5,796 bases of DNA from assembly GCA_015654825.1 (NCBI GenBank), contig JAATGE010000641.1:1-5796 (forward strand), read 5' to 3'. The first letter of the stretch is position 1. The number at the start of each line of letters is the position of its first letter. Made by a program: the position numbers and the translations under genes. Below the pieces are notes generated by a model that did no database searches, was not told the DNA's origin, and saw nothing but the letters and a program-made list of their open reading frames with translations. Below, piece by piece: positions 1 through 5,533 of the stretch. The DNA comes from Rhodospirillales bacterium. GTDB taxonomy: Bacteria > Pseudomonadota > Alphaproteobacteria > Acetobacterales > Acetobacteraceae.

Positions 1-30
1 AGACGCGCACGCTGGCGGGAACGCAATCAA
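1..30 (-). pseudogene. tnpB: IS66 TnpB N-terminal fragment, cut by window edge, frameshifted
   Basis: Immediately after the tnpA C-terminal codons, a minus-strand TTG at 30-28 overlaps the tnpA stop and reads LIAFP. This resembles the start of IS66 TnpB proteins (typically M-I-x-x-P-x-x-V-R-V). The next codons give PACAS in frame, but adding one base after CC (17-18) gives ASVRV, the expected continuation. Only ten codons are visible, so the call rests on position, start/stop overlap and this short match. Confidence 0.45.
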
Positions 31-412
31 CGGCGTTCCAGCGCATCCAGCACCACGCGCAGGCTGGCGGCCTTCACGCTGCCACCGACACGGACCCGGT
101 AACCGCGGGTAGTTCGATCTCGATGACATCGGATGAAATCGCCGTCGCAGCTTCGATCGGTTGATCCGGTGTCACCACGACCGGCATCAGCTGCGGGCCA
201 GGTGCCGCTATGCTCGCATCGCCAAAGACTTTACGCCACGCGAACACCTCATTGCTGTTCACATTGTATTGCCGCGCCACGACCGACACCGACGCTCCCG
301 GCACAAATGACGCCGCCACAATCTCTCGCTTGAGCACCTCCGGCCAAGACCGATGACGCCGCTTTACCCTCAAACTTGTGTCCATAACCGAACTTGTGGA
401 CACTTCTGCCAC
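27..412 (-). pseudogene. tnpA: IS66 family accessory protein TnpA, frameshifted
   Basis: TnpA is a small helix-turn-helix accessory protein of IS66 elements (transposase_8/HTH type), needed with TnpB and TnpC for transposition. The readable frame from GTG at 412 contains the family HTH, WPEVLKREIVAASF followed by SVVARQYNVNSNEVFAWRK, then an acidic VIEIELP stretch. There the frame breaks and stops at a TGA (74-76) after 112 residues. In the neighbouring frame the sequence continues GYRVRVGGSVKAASLRVVL then DALERR and a stop at 27-29, the typical TnpA C-terminus. One base is therefore missing near 103-109. ATG at 385 is an alternative start, but the residues before it (AEVSTSSVMDTS) look like family N-terminus. 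It may be a real mutation or a sequencing error. Confidence 0.8.
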
Positions 413-486
413 ATCCCCGCACCGCGATGCGACACTCTCCGCCGCATCAAGCGCGGATTCCTAGGCGGCCTGCCCCGGAGGCATAC

Positions 487-1418
487 GGCGTAGCGAGGTT
501 GTCCCGTATTTCACATCGATCGAACCCTGCCTGGTTGGGCTGGAGGCCTGCGCCACGGCGCACCATTGGGCGCGCGAGCTGGCCGCGCTCGGCTATGCTG
601 TGAAGCTGATGCCGCCGTGCTATGTGAAGGCCTACATCAAGCGCAACAAGAACGACGCCGCCGACGCCGAGGCGATCTGCGAAGCGGTGACGCGTCCGAC
701 AATACGCTTTGTGCCGGTGAAAACTACCGACCAGCAGGCCGTTCTCATGCTGCATCGGACACGTAATCTGCTGATCCGGCAACGCACCATGCTGGTCAAT
801 GCGATGCGCGCCCATCTGGCGGAATTTGGCATCATCGCACCGCAAGGCCTGCGACATGCCGAAGAGCTGACTGAAGAAATTTCACGCCAGGAAGACAAGC
901 TGCCGGAACTTGCGCGGGCGATCGTGCAAACGATCGTGGACCAGTTGCACGACACGATGGCTAGGATCAACGACGTCCAAACAAGGCTTGCCAAATGGCA
1001 CCGGCAGAACAAAGTCAGCCAATTGCTGGCAAGCATTCCCGGCATCGGCATCATGGGTGCAACGGCGATCGCCGCCACCGTCACCGACGCTTCGTTGTTT
1101 CGCTCCGGGCGGGAGTTCGCCGCCTGGGCATGACGCCACGGCAGGACTCAAGCGGAGGCAAGGAGCGCCCGGGGGCGCACCAGCAAACGCGGCGATAAAT
1201 ACATACGATGTCTGCTCGTGTCTGGCGCGATTGCGGTGCTGCGTCACCCGCGCACACGCACGACGAAGGACGCGACCTGGGTGCGCGGTCTGCTGACGCG
1301 GCGGCCGACAAAGGTCGTGGCCATGGCGCTGGCCAACAAGAACGCCCGTATTGCATGGGCGGTCATGGCACGTGGCAACACCTATCGAAGCAACAACGAG
1401 ATCGCGCAGGCGGCATAA
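487..1418 (+). pseudogene. IS110 family transposase, 5'-truncated with internal frame disruption
   Basis: IS110 transposases are DEDD (RuvC-like) recombinases with a C-terminal Tnp_IS116 domain. The frame starts mid-protein (RRSEVVPYF, then CLVGLEACATAHHWAREL). It holds the second acidic residue (E in GLEA) and the D-x-x-D pair (NKNDAADAEAI), and a helix-hairpin-helix-like PGIGIMGATAIAATV. The first catalytic Asp is lost with the N-terminus. A TGA at 1131-1133 stops the frame after REFAAWA. The expected W-L-G-M-T-P-R-Q-D-S-S-G-G-K continues in another frame from 1131, then the original frame resumes near 1182 with SKRGDKYIRCLL and runs to the family-like end SNNEIAQAA at 1418. A 4-bp loss near 1126 and a 1-bp gain near 1176 explain this. 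The conserved serine region (DSSGGK) falls in the shifted part, so no active enzyme is expected. Confidence 0.85.
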
Positions 1419-1654
1419 GCAGCCGACTGCGCGTAGGCAAAGTGCGGCGGGCATGACAGACCTTGTTGCAGTCCGGCATGAAAATCATGCGGTGATGCCG
1501 CCATGTTTTGCAAATCCTGCGCCTCGCAGTGATACCGCGTCATCGGTTTGAACCCGCTTGGCTTTCATGGAAATGTATGGGAGAGGGTTCACTTTCCAAA
1601 GCTTTCCAAGAGCGGTAGGACCAGCCTTGATGTTTAATGGTGCTCAGGTAGCCC
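1419..1654. other. Non-coding stretch after the IS110 remnant
   Basis: I see no gene in these 236 bases. The first part is probably the right end of the IS110 element, but IS110 elements generally lack clear terminal inverted repeats and I cannot place the boundary. Base composition becomes more AT-rich from about 1465. A set of overlapping short hairpins lies at 1474-1501 (separate entry). Confidence 0.5.
1474..1501. repeat. Overlapping short inverted repeats (mutually exclusive hairpins)
   Basis: GCATGA (1476-1481) and TCATGC (1485-1490) form a perfect 6-bp stem with an AAA loop. CGGCAT (1474-1479) can instead pair with ATGCCG (1495-1500), and GCGG (1489-1492) with CCGC (1498-1501). The three pairings compete. 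They lie 56 bases past the IS110 transposase stop, so they could be part of the element's right end. No function can be assigned. Confidence 0.5.
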
Positions 1655-1933
1655 ATGATGACATCACCGCCTACACAACTCGACATGACTGCGCGTGTGG
1701 AACGCGCGCTCGTCTTGCTTGCTTATTTCATCGAACTCGATGGCGATGCGCATGTACCGATGTACGAAAAGTTCGAGGCAGAACTTGCCGCGCTTAGAGC
1801 GACGGCGGACGTGCGGTCCCGCGCAAATCAGAGGCTGGCGCGCTACAAACGATCGGGCGGCGGGAACGCGATCATATCGAGGAATTTGAGCTTCAACTCC
1901 AGTGATGGGCCTCTCCCATACTTTGGCTTGTAG
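1655..1933 (+). CDS. Small uncharacterised protein next to the integrase
   Basis: This is a 92-residue ORF, probably starting at ATG 1655 or 1658, with a modest Shine-Dalgarno-like CAGG at 1645-1648; ATG 1685 (MTARVERAL) is also possible. The core, roughly residues 11-63 (MTARVERALVLLAYFIELDG through DAHVPMYEKFEAELAALRA to RLARYK), has amphipathic helical character. It resembles small proteins of unknown function that I recall beside integrases in alphaproteobacterial mobile elements, with the shape R-A-L-x-x-x-A-Y, P-x-x-E-x-x-E and R-A-x-x-x-L. The last 30 or so residues (from KRSGGG on) are read antisense through the 3' end of the convergent integrase gene, and look like read-through rather than conserved protein. 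No function is assigned. It could be a remnant whose own stop was lost. Confidence 0.5.
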   Translation: MMTSPPTQLDMTARVERALVLLAYFIELDGDAHVPMYEKFEAELAALRATADVRSRANQRLARYKRSGGGNAIISRNLSFNSSDGPLPYFGL

Positions 1934-3150
1934 GTCTTATGGCCCATCAAGCTGTCGATGATGCTGTCCGGCGTTTCGGCTGCCACCAACCGATCCTTGA
2001 AGCTATGCCGCAGCGAATAGACAGAATGATCCCGCGTCGGACGCAATCCGTTCTCGAGCAAGAATTTGTTGACAGTGCCCGAGAGTGTTGTCGCGTTGTC
2101 CCGGTATTTAGGAAAACCATGCGAGCGAAGGCGGAGGGCCTTGAGCGCTACGCCGACCAATGGGATATCCCGTTCGGAATCCTCGGTCTTCAGGCGGCGT
2201 CCGTCAGCCATGATGCGAACGTGGGGAATTGCAGCATTCAGTATGATCGTGGTTTCTCGCAGATTGACGATCTCGGAAAGCCGCAGGCCGGTCTCAATCA
2301 TCACGTAAAAAACAAAACGTGCATCTTCATTCAATTGATCCAGCGCGCCGGCAAGAAAGCGACACCGAATGAAATCAGCGTCGTAGGGCAGGCGTGACTT
2401 ATCCGCCTCACCTCTGAGATGAAGACCTTTGAAAATGTCCGGTAGGTTCAATCGGCGCCGAATGCTTATATCCTTCAGCATCCGGCTTAGCTGGCCGATA
2501 TCCTTGTTTGCCGTTTTGGTGGCGACCTCGTCAGCCACCACACGGCCGCGCCACCATTCACTGTATTCGACAGCGTCGGCGCTGGTGAGATCGGCCACTG
2601 GCTTGTCGCCCACCACGTTGACGAACTGAGCGACAGCCCTGACACGGCCGTTGCGCCAGATGCGAAGCTGGTCGGGGGACAAATCCTTCACCTCGTCTTT
2701 AGTGACGGACTCGTATTCCTCAAACAGGCGGGAGAGGCTGAAGCTTGGTGCTGGCACCGTTCCCAGCAGCGCGTCGCGTGCCGAGCGATCATTGACCAAC
2801 CCTTTGGCAACGAGTGCCTCAAGCCGTTCCAGGCGCTTCTCCTGAGGCGAGGCGATCAAATCGCCATTGAGGATGTAGTCATAGCCGAGGCTCCGGGCGG
2901 CCTGTCTGGCCTGCTCGTAGCGCGTGATGTCGGCGTTGGACTGGCCCGCCGCCAATTCCTTCCAGAAGCTTTCGAGCTGCTGATTGAAGGCATGCGCGAC
3001 GCGAGAGGCGCGACGGCCCAGGCGATCGTCAACTACCTTAACGCGAGTGGAGTGCCGAATGATGCCGCGTGGATCGAGCGCCGCGAACTCAGCCGGGACC
3101 CTACGGACGAAGTGCCAGGTGCTTCCCCGGCGCGTGAGAAAATCGGACAT
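1843..3150 (-). CDS. int: Site-specific tyrosine recombinase/integrase of an integrative element
   Basis: This 435-residue protein catalyses site-specific recombination that integrates or excises the element. The N-terminus (residues 5-20, LTRRGSTWHFVRRVPA) matches the DUF6538-type start of many alphaproteobacterial integrases. A central SAM-like core-binding domain spans about 135-235. The catalytic domain shows Arg290 (ETGLRLSE), Lys321 (LKTEDSERDIPL), Arg381 in box II (VYSLRHSF), His404 (LMGHK) and the probable nucleophile Tyr411 (PKYGRG). Box II has Tyr378 where the canonical motif has His. Length is normal and the frame is unbroken. ATG at 3150 is preceded by AGG about 12 bases upstream, and MSDFLTRRG is a typical beginning. 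The start faces the 3' end of a tRNA-Gly gene about 110 bp away. Composition is visibly less GC-rich than the core genes, in line with horizontal acquisition. Confidence 0.93.
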   Translation of the reverse strand: MSDFLTRRGSTWHFVRRVPAEFAALDPRGIIRHSTRVKVVDDRLGRRASRVAHAFNQQLESFWKELAAGQSNADITRYEQARQAARSLGYDYILNGDLIASPQEKRLERLEALVAKGLVNDRSARDALLGTVPAPSFSLSRLFEEYESVTKDEVKDLSPDQLRIWRNGRVRAVAQFVNVVGDKPVADLTSADAVEYSEWWRGRVVADEVATKTANKDIGQLSRMLKDISIRRRLNLPDIFKGLHLRGEADKSRLPYDADFIRCRFLAGALDQLNEDARFVFYVMIETGLRLSEIVNLRETTIILNAAIPHVRIMADGRRLKTEDSERDIPLVGVALKALRLRSHGFPKYRDNATTLSGTVNKFLLENGLRPTRDHSVYSLRHSFKDRLVAAETPDSIIDSLMGHKTYKPKYGRGPSLELKLKFLDMIAFPPPDRL

Positions 3151-3162
3151 GACGGCGCAACC

Positions 3163-3192
3163 TGTTGGACGAAATGTTAGACACTTTTCGTC
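3163..3192. repeat. Short direct and inverted repeats upstream of the integrase
   Basis: Two near-identical octamers, TGTTGGAC (3163-3170) and TGTTAGAC (3175-3182), sit 12 bp apart. GACGAAA (3168-3174) and TTTCGTC (3186-3192) form a 7-bp inverted repeat with an 11-base loop. All lie within 45 bp upstream of the integrase ATG, where an operator or a recombinase or excisionase arm site could be. The repeats are short and the role is inference. Confidence 0.35.
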
Positions 3193-3231
3193 TCAGTCGC
3201 ACCGCGAAACGCTTGGAAACCCTGGTAACCT

Positions 3232-3260
3232 ATTGCTTTCACTCGGAAGTTGAAAGCAAT
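3232..3260. repeat. Perfect 10-bp inverted repeat abutting the tRNA 3' end
   Basis: ATTGCTTTCA (3232-3241) and TGAAAGCAAT (3251-3260) are exact reverse complements separated by nine bases (CTCGGAAGT). The repeat ends two bases from the tRNA CCA end. On the minus strand it would form a hairpin directly after the tRNA, but no T-run follows, so it is not a standard intrinsic terminator. It could be a processing or termination hairpin for the tRNA transcript, or recombinase core-type arms at the attachment site. Confidence 0.6.
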
Positions 3261-3261
3261 C

Positions 3262-3290
3262 TGGAGCGGGCGAAGGGATTCGAACCCTCG
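3262..3290. other. Probable attachment site (attL-like) at the tRNA-Gly 3' end
   Basis: Integrative elements with tyrosine recombinases commonly insert at the 3' part of tRNA genes, and the target's 3' sequence is restored by the element. Here the integrase gene is the first gene downstream of an intact tRNA-Gly, and composition changes across this point. No second copy of the tRNA 3' end is visible in the window, so the core limits and the other junction cannot be fixed. The span given is the T arm plus acceptor 3' strand, as the likeliest core. Confidence 0.4.
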
Positions 3291-3336
3291 ACCCCAACCT
3301 TGGCAAGGTTGTGCTCTACCCCTGAGCTACGCCCGC
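3262..3336 (-). tRNA. tRNA-Gly (anticodon GCC)
   Basis: On the minus strand the 75 bases fold into a full cloverleaf. The 7-bp acceptor stem is GCGGGCG (3336-3330) with CGCCCGC (3272-3266), the D stem GCTC/GAGC, and the anticodon stem CAACC/GGTTG with loop TTGCCAA. The anticodon GCC is at 3304-3302. The T arm is GAGGG-TTCGAAT-CCCTT with one G-U pair. The discriminator base is T (3265) and CCA is encoded (3264-3262). It reads glycine codons GGC and GGU. The integrase gene directly downstream suggests that its 3' end served as the integration target; the tRNA itself is intact. Confidence 0.97.
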
Positions 3337-3356
3337 GCTCCGTCGCGAAGGCCGCG

Positions 3357-3385
3357 TCTCTAGCGTCGGCCCCCGCCAATTGCAA
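3357..3385 (-). promoter_or_regulatory. Candidate sigma-70-type promoter for tRNA-Gly
   Basis: On the minus strand, TTGCAA (3385-3380) and TAGAGA (3362-3357) are separated by exactly 17 bases. The -10-like box ends 20 bases before the tRNA 5' end (3336), leaving a short leader. The boxes match consensus only in part (TTGACA, TATAAT), so this is a position-supported prediction. Confidence 0.4.
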
Positions 3386-3572
3386 GCCATGCGCGCCCCG
3401 CCGCTGCACCGATCCTCGCACCCGGCCCCTGGCGCCTGCATCACCCCGCCGGTATCAGCTTGGATCAGTAGCAACTTGCAGCTTGCGCATTGCAGCCCGC
3501 GCACCGCGCAACATCTATCGCTGAACTGATCGCTCCCGGCCACCGGCGAGCCCCTGTATGGAACCCGCCCTC

Positions 3573-4592
3573 ATGGACTACATCATCGGCCAGAAACAGC
3601 CCGGCCGCGACGCCCGCCCAACCTCGCCCGCGCCCGCCGCCTCCTCCGCCCAAGCCGCCTCCGCCCTGGCCGCCTCCGCCCTGGCCGCCCCGGGCCTGCC
3701 GCCAGGCACGATCGTCGATGGCGACCAGAAAACCTTCATGGCCGACGTCATCGAGGCGTCGCGCAAAATGCCGGTGCTGGTCGATTTCTGGGCCACCTGG
3801 TGCGGCCCCTGCAAGACACTGACACCGGCGCTGGAGCGCGTGACCCGCGCCGCCGGCGGCAAGGTGAAGCTGGTCAAGATCGACATCGACAAGAACCGCG
3901 CCCTGGTTCAGCAGCTGACCCAGCTCGGCTTGCCGCTGCAATCGGTGCCGACCGTCGCCGCCTTCTGGCAAGGCCAGATCGCCGACATGTTCCAGGGCGC
4001 CTTGCCGGAAAGCGACGTCAAACGCTTTGTCGAAGCCCTGCTCAAGATGGCCGGCGGTTCGATGCCCTCCGCCGACCTGCTGGCCGAAGCGCGCGCGGCG
4101 CTCGAGGCCGGCCAGCCCGAAGCCGCGGCCGACGCGTTCAGTGCCCTGCTGAACGAGGACCCGGAAAGCCCCGAAGCCTGGGGCGGCCTGATCCGCGCCC
4201 TGCTCGCCATGGGCGACGAAACCCAGGCCAACGACGCGCTGGCCCAGGTGCCGAAAAAGATCGCCGACCACGCCGAAATCGCCGGCGCCCGCAGCGCGCT
4301 GGCCCTCGCCGAGGAAGGCCGCCGCGCCACCAGCCAGCTCGGCAGCTTCGAAAGCCGCGTGACCCAGAACCCGGACGACCACGAGGCCCGCTACGAGCTC
4401 GCCACCGCCCTGAACGCCGCCGGCAAGCGCGCCGAGGCCGCCGAGGCCCTGCTGCATATCGTCCGCGCCGACCGCACCTGGCGGGACGACGCGGCCCGGC
4501 AGCAATTGCTGAAATTCTTCGCCTCCTGGGGCTTCGACGATCCGGCCACGCTCGCCGCCCGCCGCAAGCTCTCCGCGTTGCTGTTCTCCTGA
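3573..4592 (+). CDS. Thioredoxin-domain/TPR protein, CnoX (YbbN)-like co-chaperone
   Basis: Cytoplasmic CnoX/YbbN proteins join a thioredoxin domain to TPR-like repeats, act as redox-protective holdases and hand clients to GroEL or DnaK. From ATG 3573 there are 339 residues. The opening MDYIIGQ resembles family starts and is preceded by GGAA nine bases upstream; ATG 3558 would add MEPAL. An Ala/Pro-rich linker (about 15-45) includes a tandem ASALA repeat. The thioredoxin fold follows, with an intact WCGPC redox motif (residues 76-80) and the cis-Pro loop SVPTV (Pro126). The C-terminal half is helical, with TPR-type repeats (AEARAALEAGQPEAAADAFS; ARYELATALNAAGKRAEAAE) and a conserved-looking end (LKFFASWGFDDP). 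The CxxC suggests active redox chemistry, unlike E. coli YbbN, which lacks it. The LON-domain gene follows after 13 bases. No signal peptide is seen. Confidence 0.9.
   Translation: MDYIIGQKQPGRDARPTSPAPAASSAQAASALAASALAAPGLPPGTIVDGDQKTFMADVIEASRKMPVLVDFWATWCGPCKTLTPALERVTRAAGGKVKLVKIDIDKNRALVQQLTQLGLPLQSVPTVAAFWQGQIADMFQGALPESDVKRFVEALLKMAGGSMPSADLLAEARAALEAGQPEAAADAFSALLNEDPESPEAWGGLIRALLAMGDETQANDALAQVPKKIADHAEIAGARSALALAEEGRRATSQLGSFESRVTQNPDDHEARYELATALNAAGKRAEAAEALLHIVRADRTWRDDAARQQLLKFFASWGFDDPATLAARRKLSALLFS
3639..3686 (+). repeat. 15-bp tandem repeat in the Ala-rich linker
   Basis: GCCTCCGCCCTGGCC occurs twice head to tail (3657-3671 and 3672-3686), coding ASALA-ASALA. A related 18-bp unit precedes it at 3639-3656. 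The repeat is in-frame, so copy-number change would alter only linker length between the N-terminal segment and the thioredoxin domain. Confidence 0.75.
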
Positions 4593-4605
4593 TGGCGGCG
4601 GTGTG

Positions 4606-5271
4606 ATGAGCTGGCGGCACCCGGTGCTGCAGGACTTGCCTGCGGACTGCGCGGTCTTCCCGCTGCCGGGTGCCCTGCTGCTGCCGACCGGCCGCCTGCC
4701 GCTGAACATATTCGAGCCGCGCTACCTGGCCCTGGTCGAGGACGCCCTGTCCGACGGCCGCATGTTCGGCATGATCCAGCCGAACGAGCACGCGGAGCCC
4801 GCCACCGGCGTCGAGGGGCCCATCCTGTACAGCGTCGGCTGCCTCGGCCGCCTGTCCCAGTTCGCCGAAACCGACGATGGCCGCTACCTGATTACGCTGA
4901 CCGGGGTTTGCCGCTTCCGGGTGCGTCGCGAATTCTCCACCCGCCGCGGCTACCGGCGCATCAACCCGGATTTCACGCCGTTCCACGCCGACCTGGCCGC
5001 GCCGCCGCCGCTGCCCGACGGCACACGCGAACAGTTGCTGGGCGCGCTGCGGCCCTATTTCGTCGCCCAGCAGATCGATGCGAACTGGGACGCGATCAAC
5101 CGCATGCCGGACACGACCCTGGTCACCACGCTGGCCATGCTGTGCCCGTTCGGCCCGGCCGAGAAACAGGCGCTGCTGGAAGCCGATACGCTGTCCGATC
5201 GCGCCGCGGACCTGCTGGCGCTGCTGCGCATGGCACTGCATGACGCCGACACCCATTCCCGACCCAGCTGA
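4606..5271 (+). CDS. LON peptidase substrate-binding domain protein
   Basis: This 221-residue protein is a stand-alone LON N-terminal (PUA-like, PF02190) domain without the AAA+ and peptidase parts of Lon. Its biochemical role is not established in the family; substrate or adaptor binding is assumed. The family signature is seen in [20 protein letters not shown] and [11 protein letters not shown] (about residues 17-47), GRMFGMIQP (50-58) and [20 protein letters not shown] followed by TGVCRFRV. The remainder is helical, ending in a Leu-rich [13 protein letters not shown] 4606 is preferred over GTG 4603, the codon just before it; a weak GGCGG lies upstream. It is 13 bases after the thioredoxin/TPR gene and 14 before the Trm112-like gene, on the same strand, so co-transcription is likely. 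Confidence 0.92.
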   Translation: MSWRHPVLQDLPADCAVFPLPGALLLPTGRLPLNIFEPRYLALVEDALSDGRMFGMIQPNEHAEPATGVEGPILYSVGCLGRLSQFAETDDGRYLITLTGVCRFRVRREFSTRRGYRRINPDFTPFHADLAAPPPLPDGTREQLLGALRPYFVAQQIDANWDAINRMPDTTLVTTLAMLCPFGPAEKQALLEADTLSDRAADLLALLRMALHDADTHSRPS

Positions 5272-5285
5272 ACGGCCTGCTGCAC

Positions 5286-5498
5286 ATGTCCGACCACGCC
5301 CCACTCGATCCCCGCCTGCTCGAAATCCTGGTCTGCCCCGTGACCAAGGGCGCGCTCCGCTACGACCGGGCCGCCGCCGAGCTGATCAGCGAAAAGGCCG
5401 GCCTGGCCTATCCGATCCGCGACGGTATTCCGATCATGCTGCCCGATGAGGCACGGGTGCTGGGCCAGGAGAGGGAAGGCCAGGGCTCTGCCGCATAG
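5286..5498 (+). CDS. Trm112-like (UPF0434/YcaR) family protein
   Basis: This 70-residue protein has the family core [20 protein letters not shown] (residues 7-26) and [18 protein letters not shown] (about 40-57). Eukaryotic and archaeal Trm112 activates methyltransferases for tRNA, rRNA and release factor; the bacterial relatives are small, mostly uncharacterised, and like this one keep a single cysteine rather than a zinc site. ATG 5286 gives the expected N-terminus; no strong Shine-Dalgarno is seen, which fits translation following the LON-domain gene 14 bases upstream. The last residues (REGQGSAA) are encoded by a repeat that recurs just downstream, and appear to be an added tail beyond the usual family end. 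Confidence 0.9.
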   Translation: MSDHAPLDPRLLEILVCPVTKGALRYDRAAAELISEKAGLAYPIRDGIPIMLPDEARVLGQEREGQGSAA

Positions 5499-5524
5499 GT
5501 GCCAATGAAGGCCAGGGCTCTGCC
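5475..5524. repeat. 18-bp direct repeat spanning the Trm112-like gene end
   Basis: GAAGGCCAGGGCTCTGCC occurs at 5475-5492, inside the coding sequence, and again at 5507-5524, in the intergenic region. The start-to-start distance is 32 bp. The second copy continues into a perfect palindrome while the first does not. It looks like a partial and a full copy of the same intergenic repeat unit. Confidence 0.8.
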
Positions 5525-5528
5525 CTGG
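5512..5528. repeat. Perfect hairpin, first half of a REP-like unit
   Basis: CCAGGGC (5512-5518) and GCCCTGG (5522-5528) pair perfectly around a TCT loop, 13 bases after the Trm112-like stop. With the next hairpin it forms a two-stem unit like the dispersed palindromic intergenic repeats seen in high-GC alphaproteobacteria. That wider comparison is from memory. Confidence 0.7.
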
Positions 5529-5533
5529 ACCCG

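Larger units (their letters stand above)
1..486 (-). mobile_element. IS66-family element, one end only
   Basis: This stretch holds the tnpA side of an IS66-type insertion sequence read on the minus strand: a tnpA-like gene, then the first codons of tnpB running off the left edge. The outer end is placed at 486 by inference. Up to about there no IS110 protein similarity is readable, while from 487 rightward it is. On the minus strand the sequence from 486 begins GTATGC, resembling the GTAAGC-like termini I recall for IS66 elements. The 413-486 stretch has no gene and would be the element's leader and promoter region. The other terminus and the large tnpC transposase gene lie outside the window. 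The family call is firm from the TnpA protein; the exact end is a guess. Confidence 0.65.

Noticed and set aside
394..603. Plus-strand ORF of 69 codons across the IS66/IS110 junction
   Set aside because: It crosses two different elements in a frame unrelated to either protein and shows no recognisable sequence.
1575..1921. Inverted 12-bp match GTATGGGAGAGG (1575-1586, plus) against the integrase active-site region (1910-1921, minus), both reading Y-G-R-G
   Set aside because: One or two 12-base matches are expected by chance in a window this size, and the left copy has a stop (1549-1551) just upstream. A vestigial second integrase end is possible but not supported.
1939..2397. Plus-strand ORF of 152 codons inside the integrase region
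   Set aside because: It lies entirely antisense to the integrase, whose catalytic motifs establish the coding strand.
3232..3260. Reading the tRNA-adjacent inverted repeat as an ordinary intrinsic terminator
   Set aside because: No T-run follows the stem on the minus strand and the stem is AT-rich, so it was listed as a repeat instead.
3465..5304. Very long minus-strand open frames (3465-4709 and 4138-5304)
   Set aside because: They are antisense to clear genes on the plus strand and are Gly/Arg/Ala-rich, as expected for frames opposite high-GC codon bias. No domain is recognisable.
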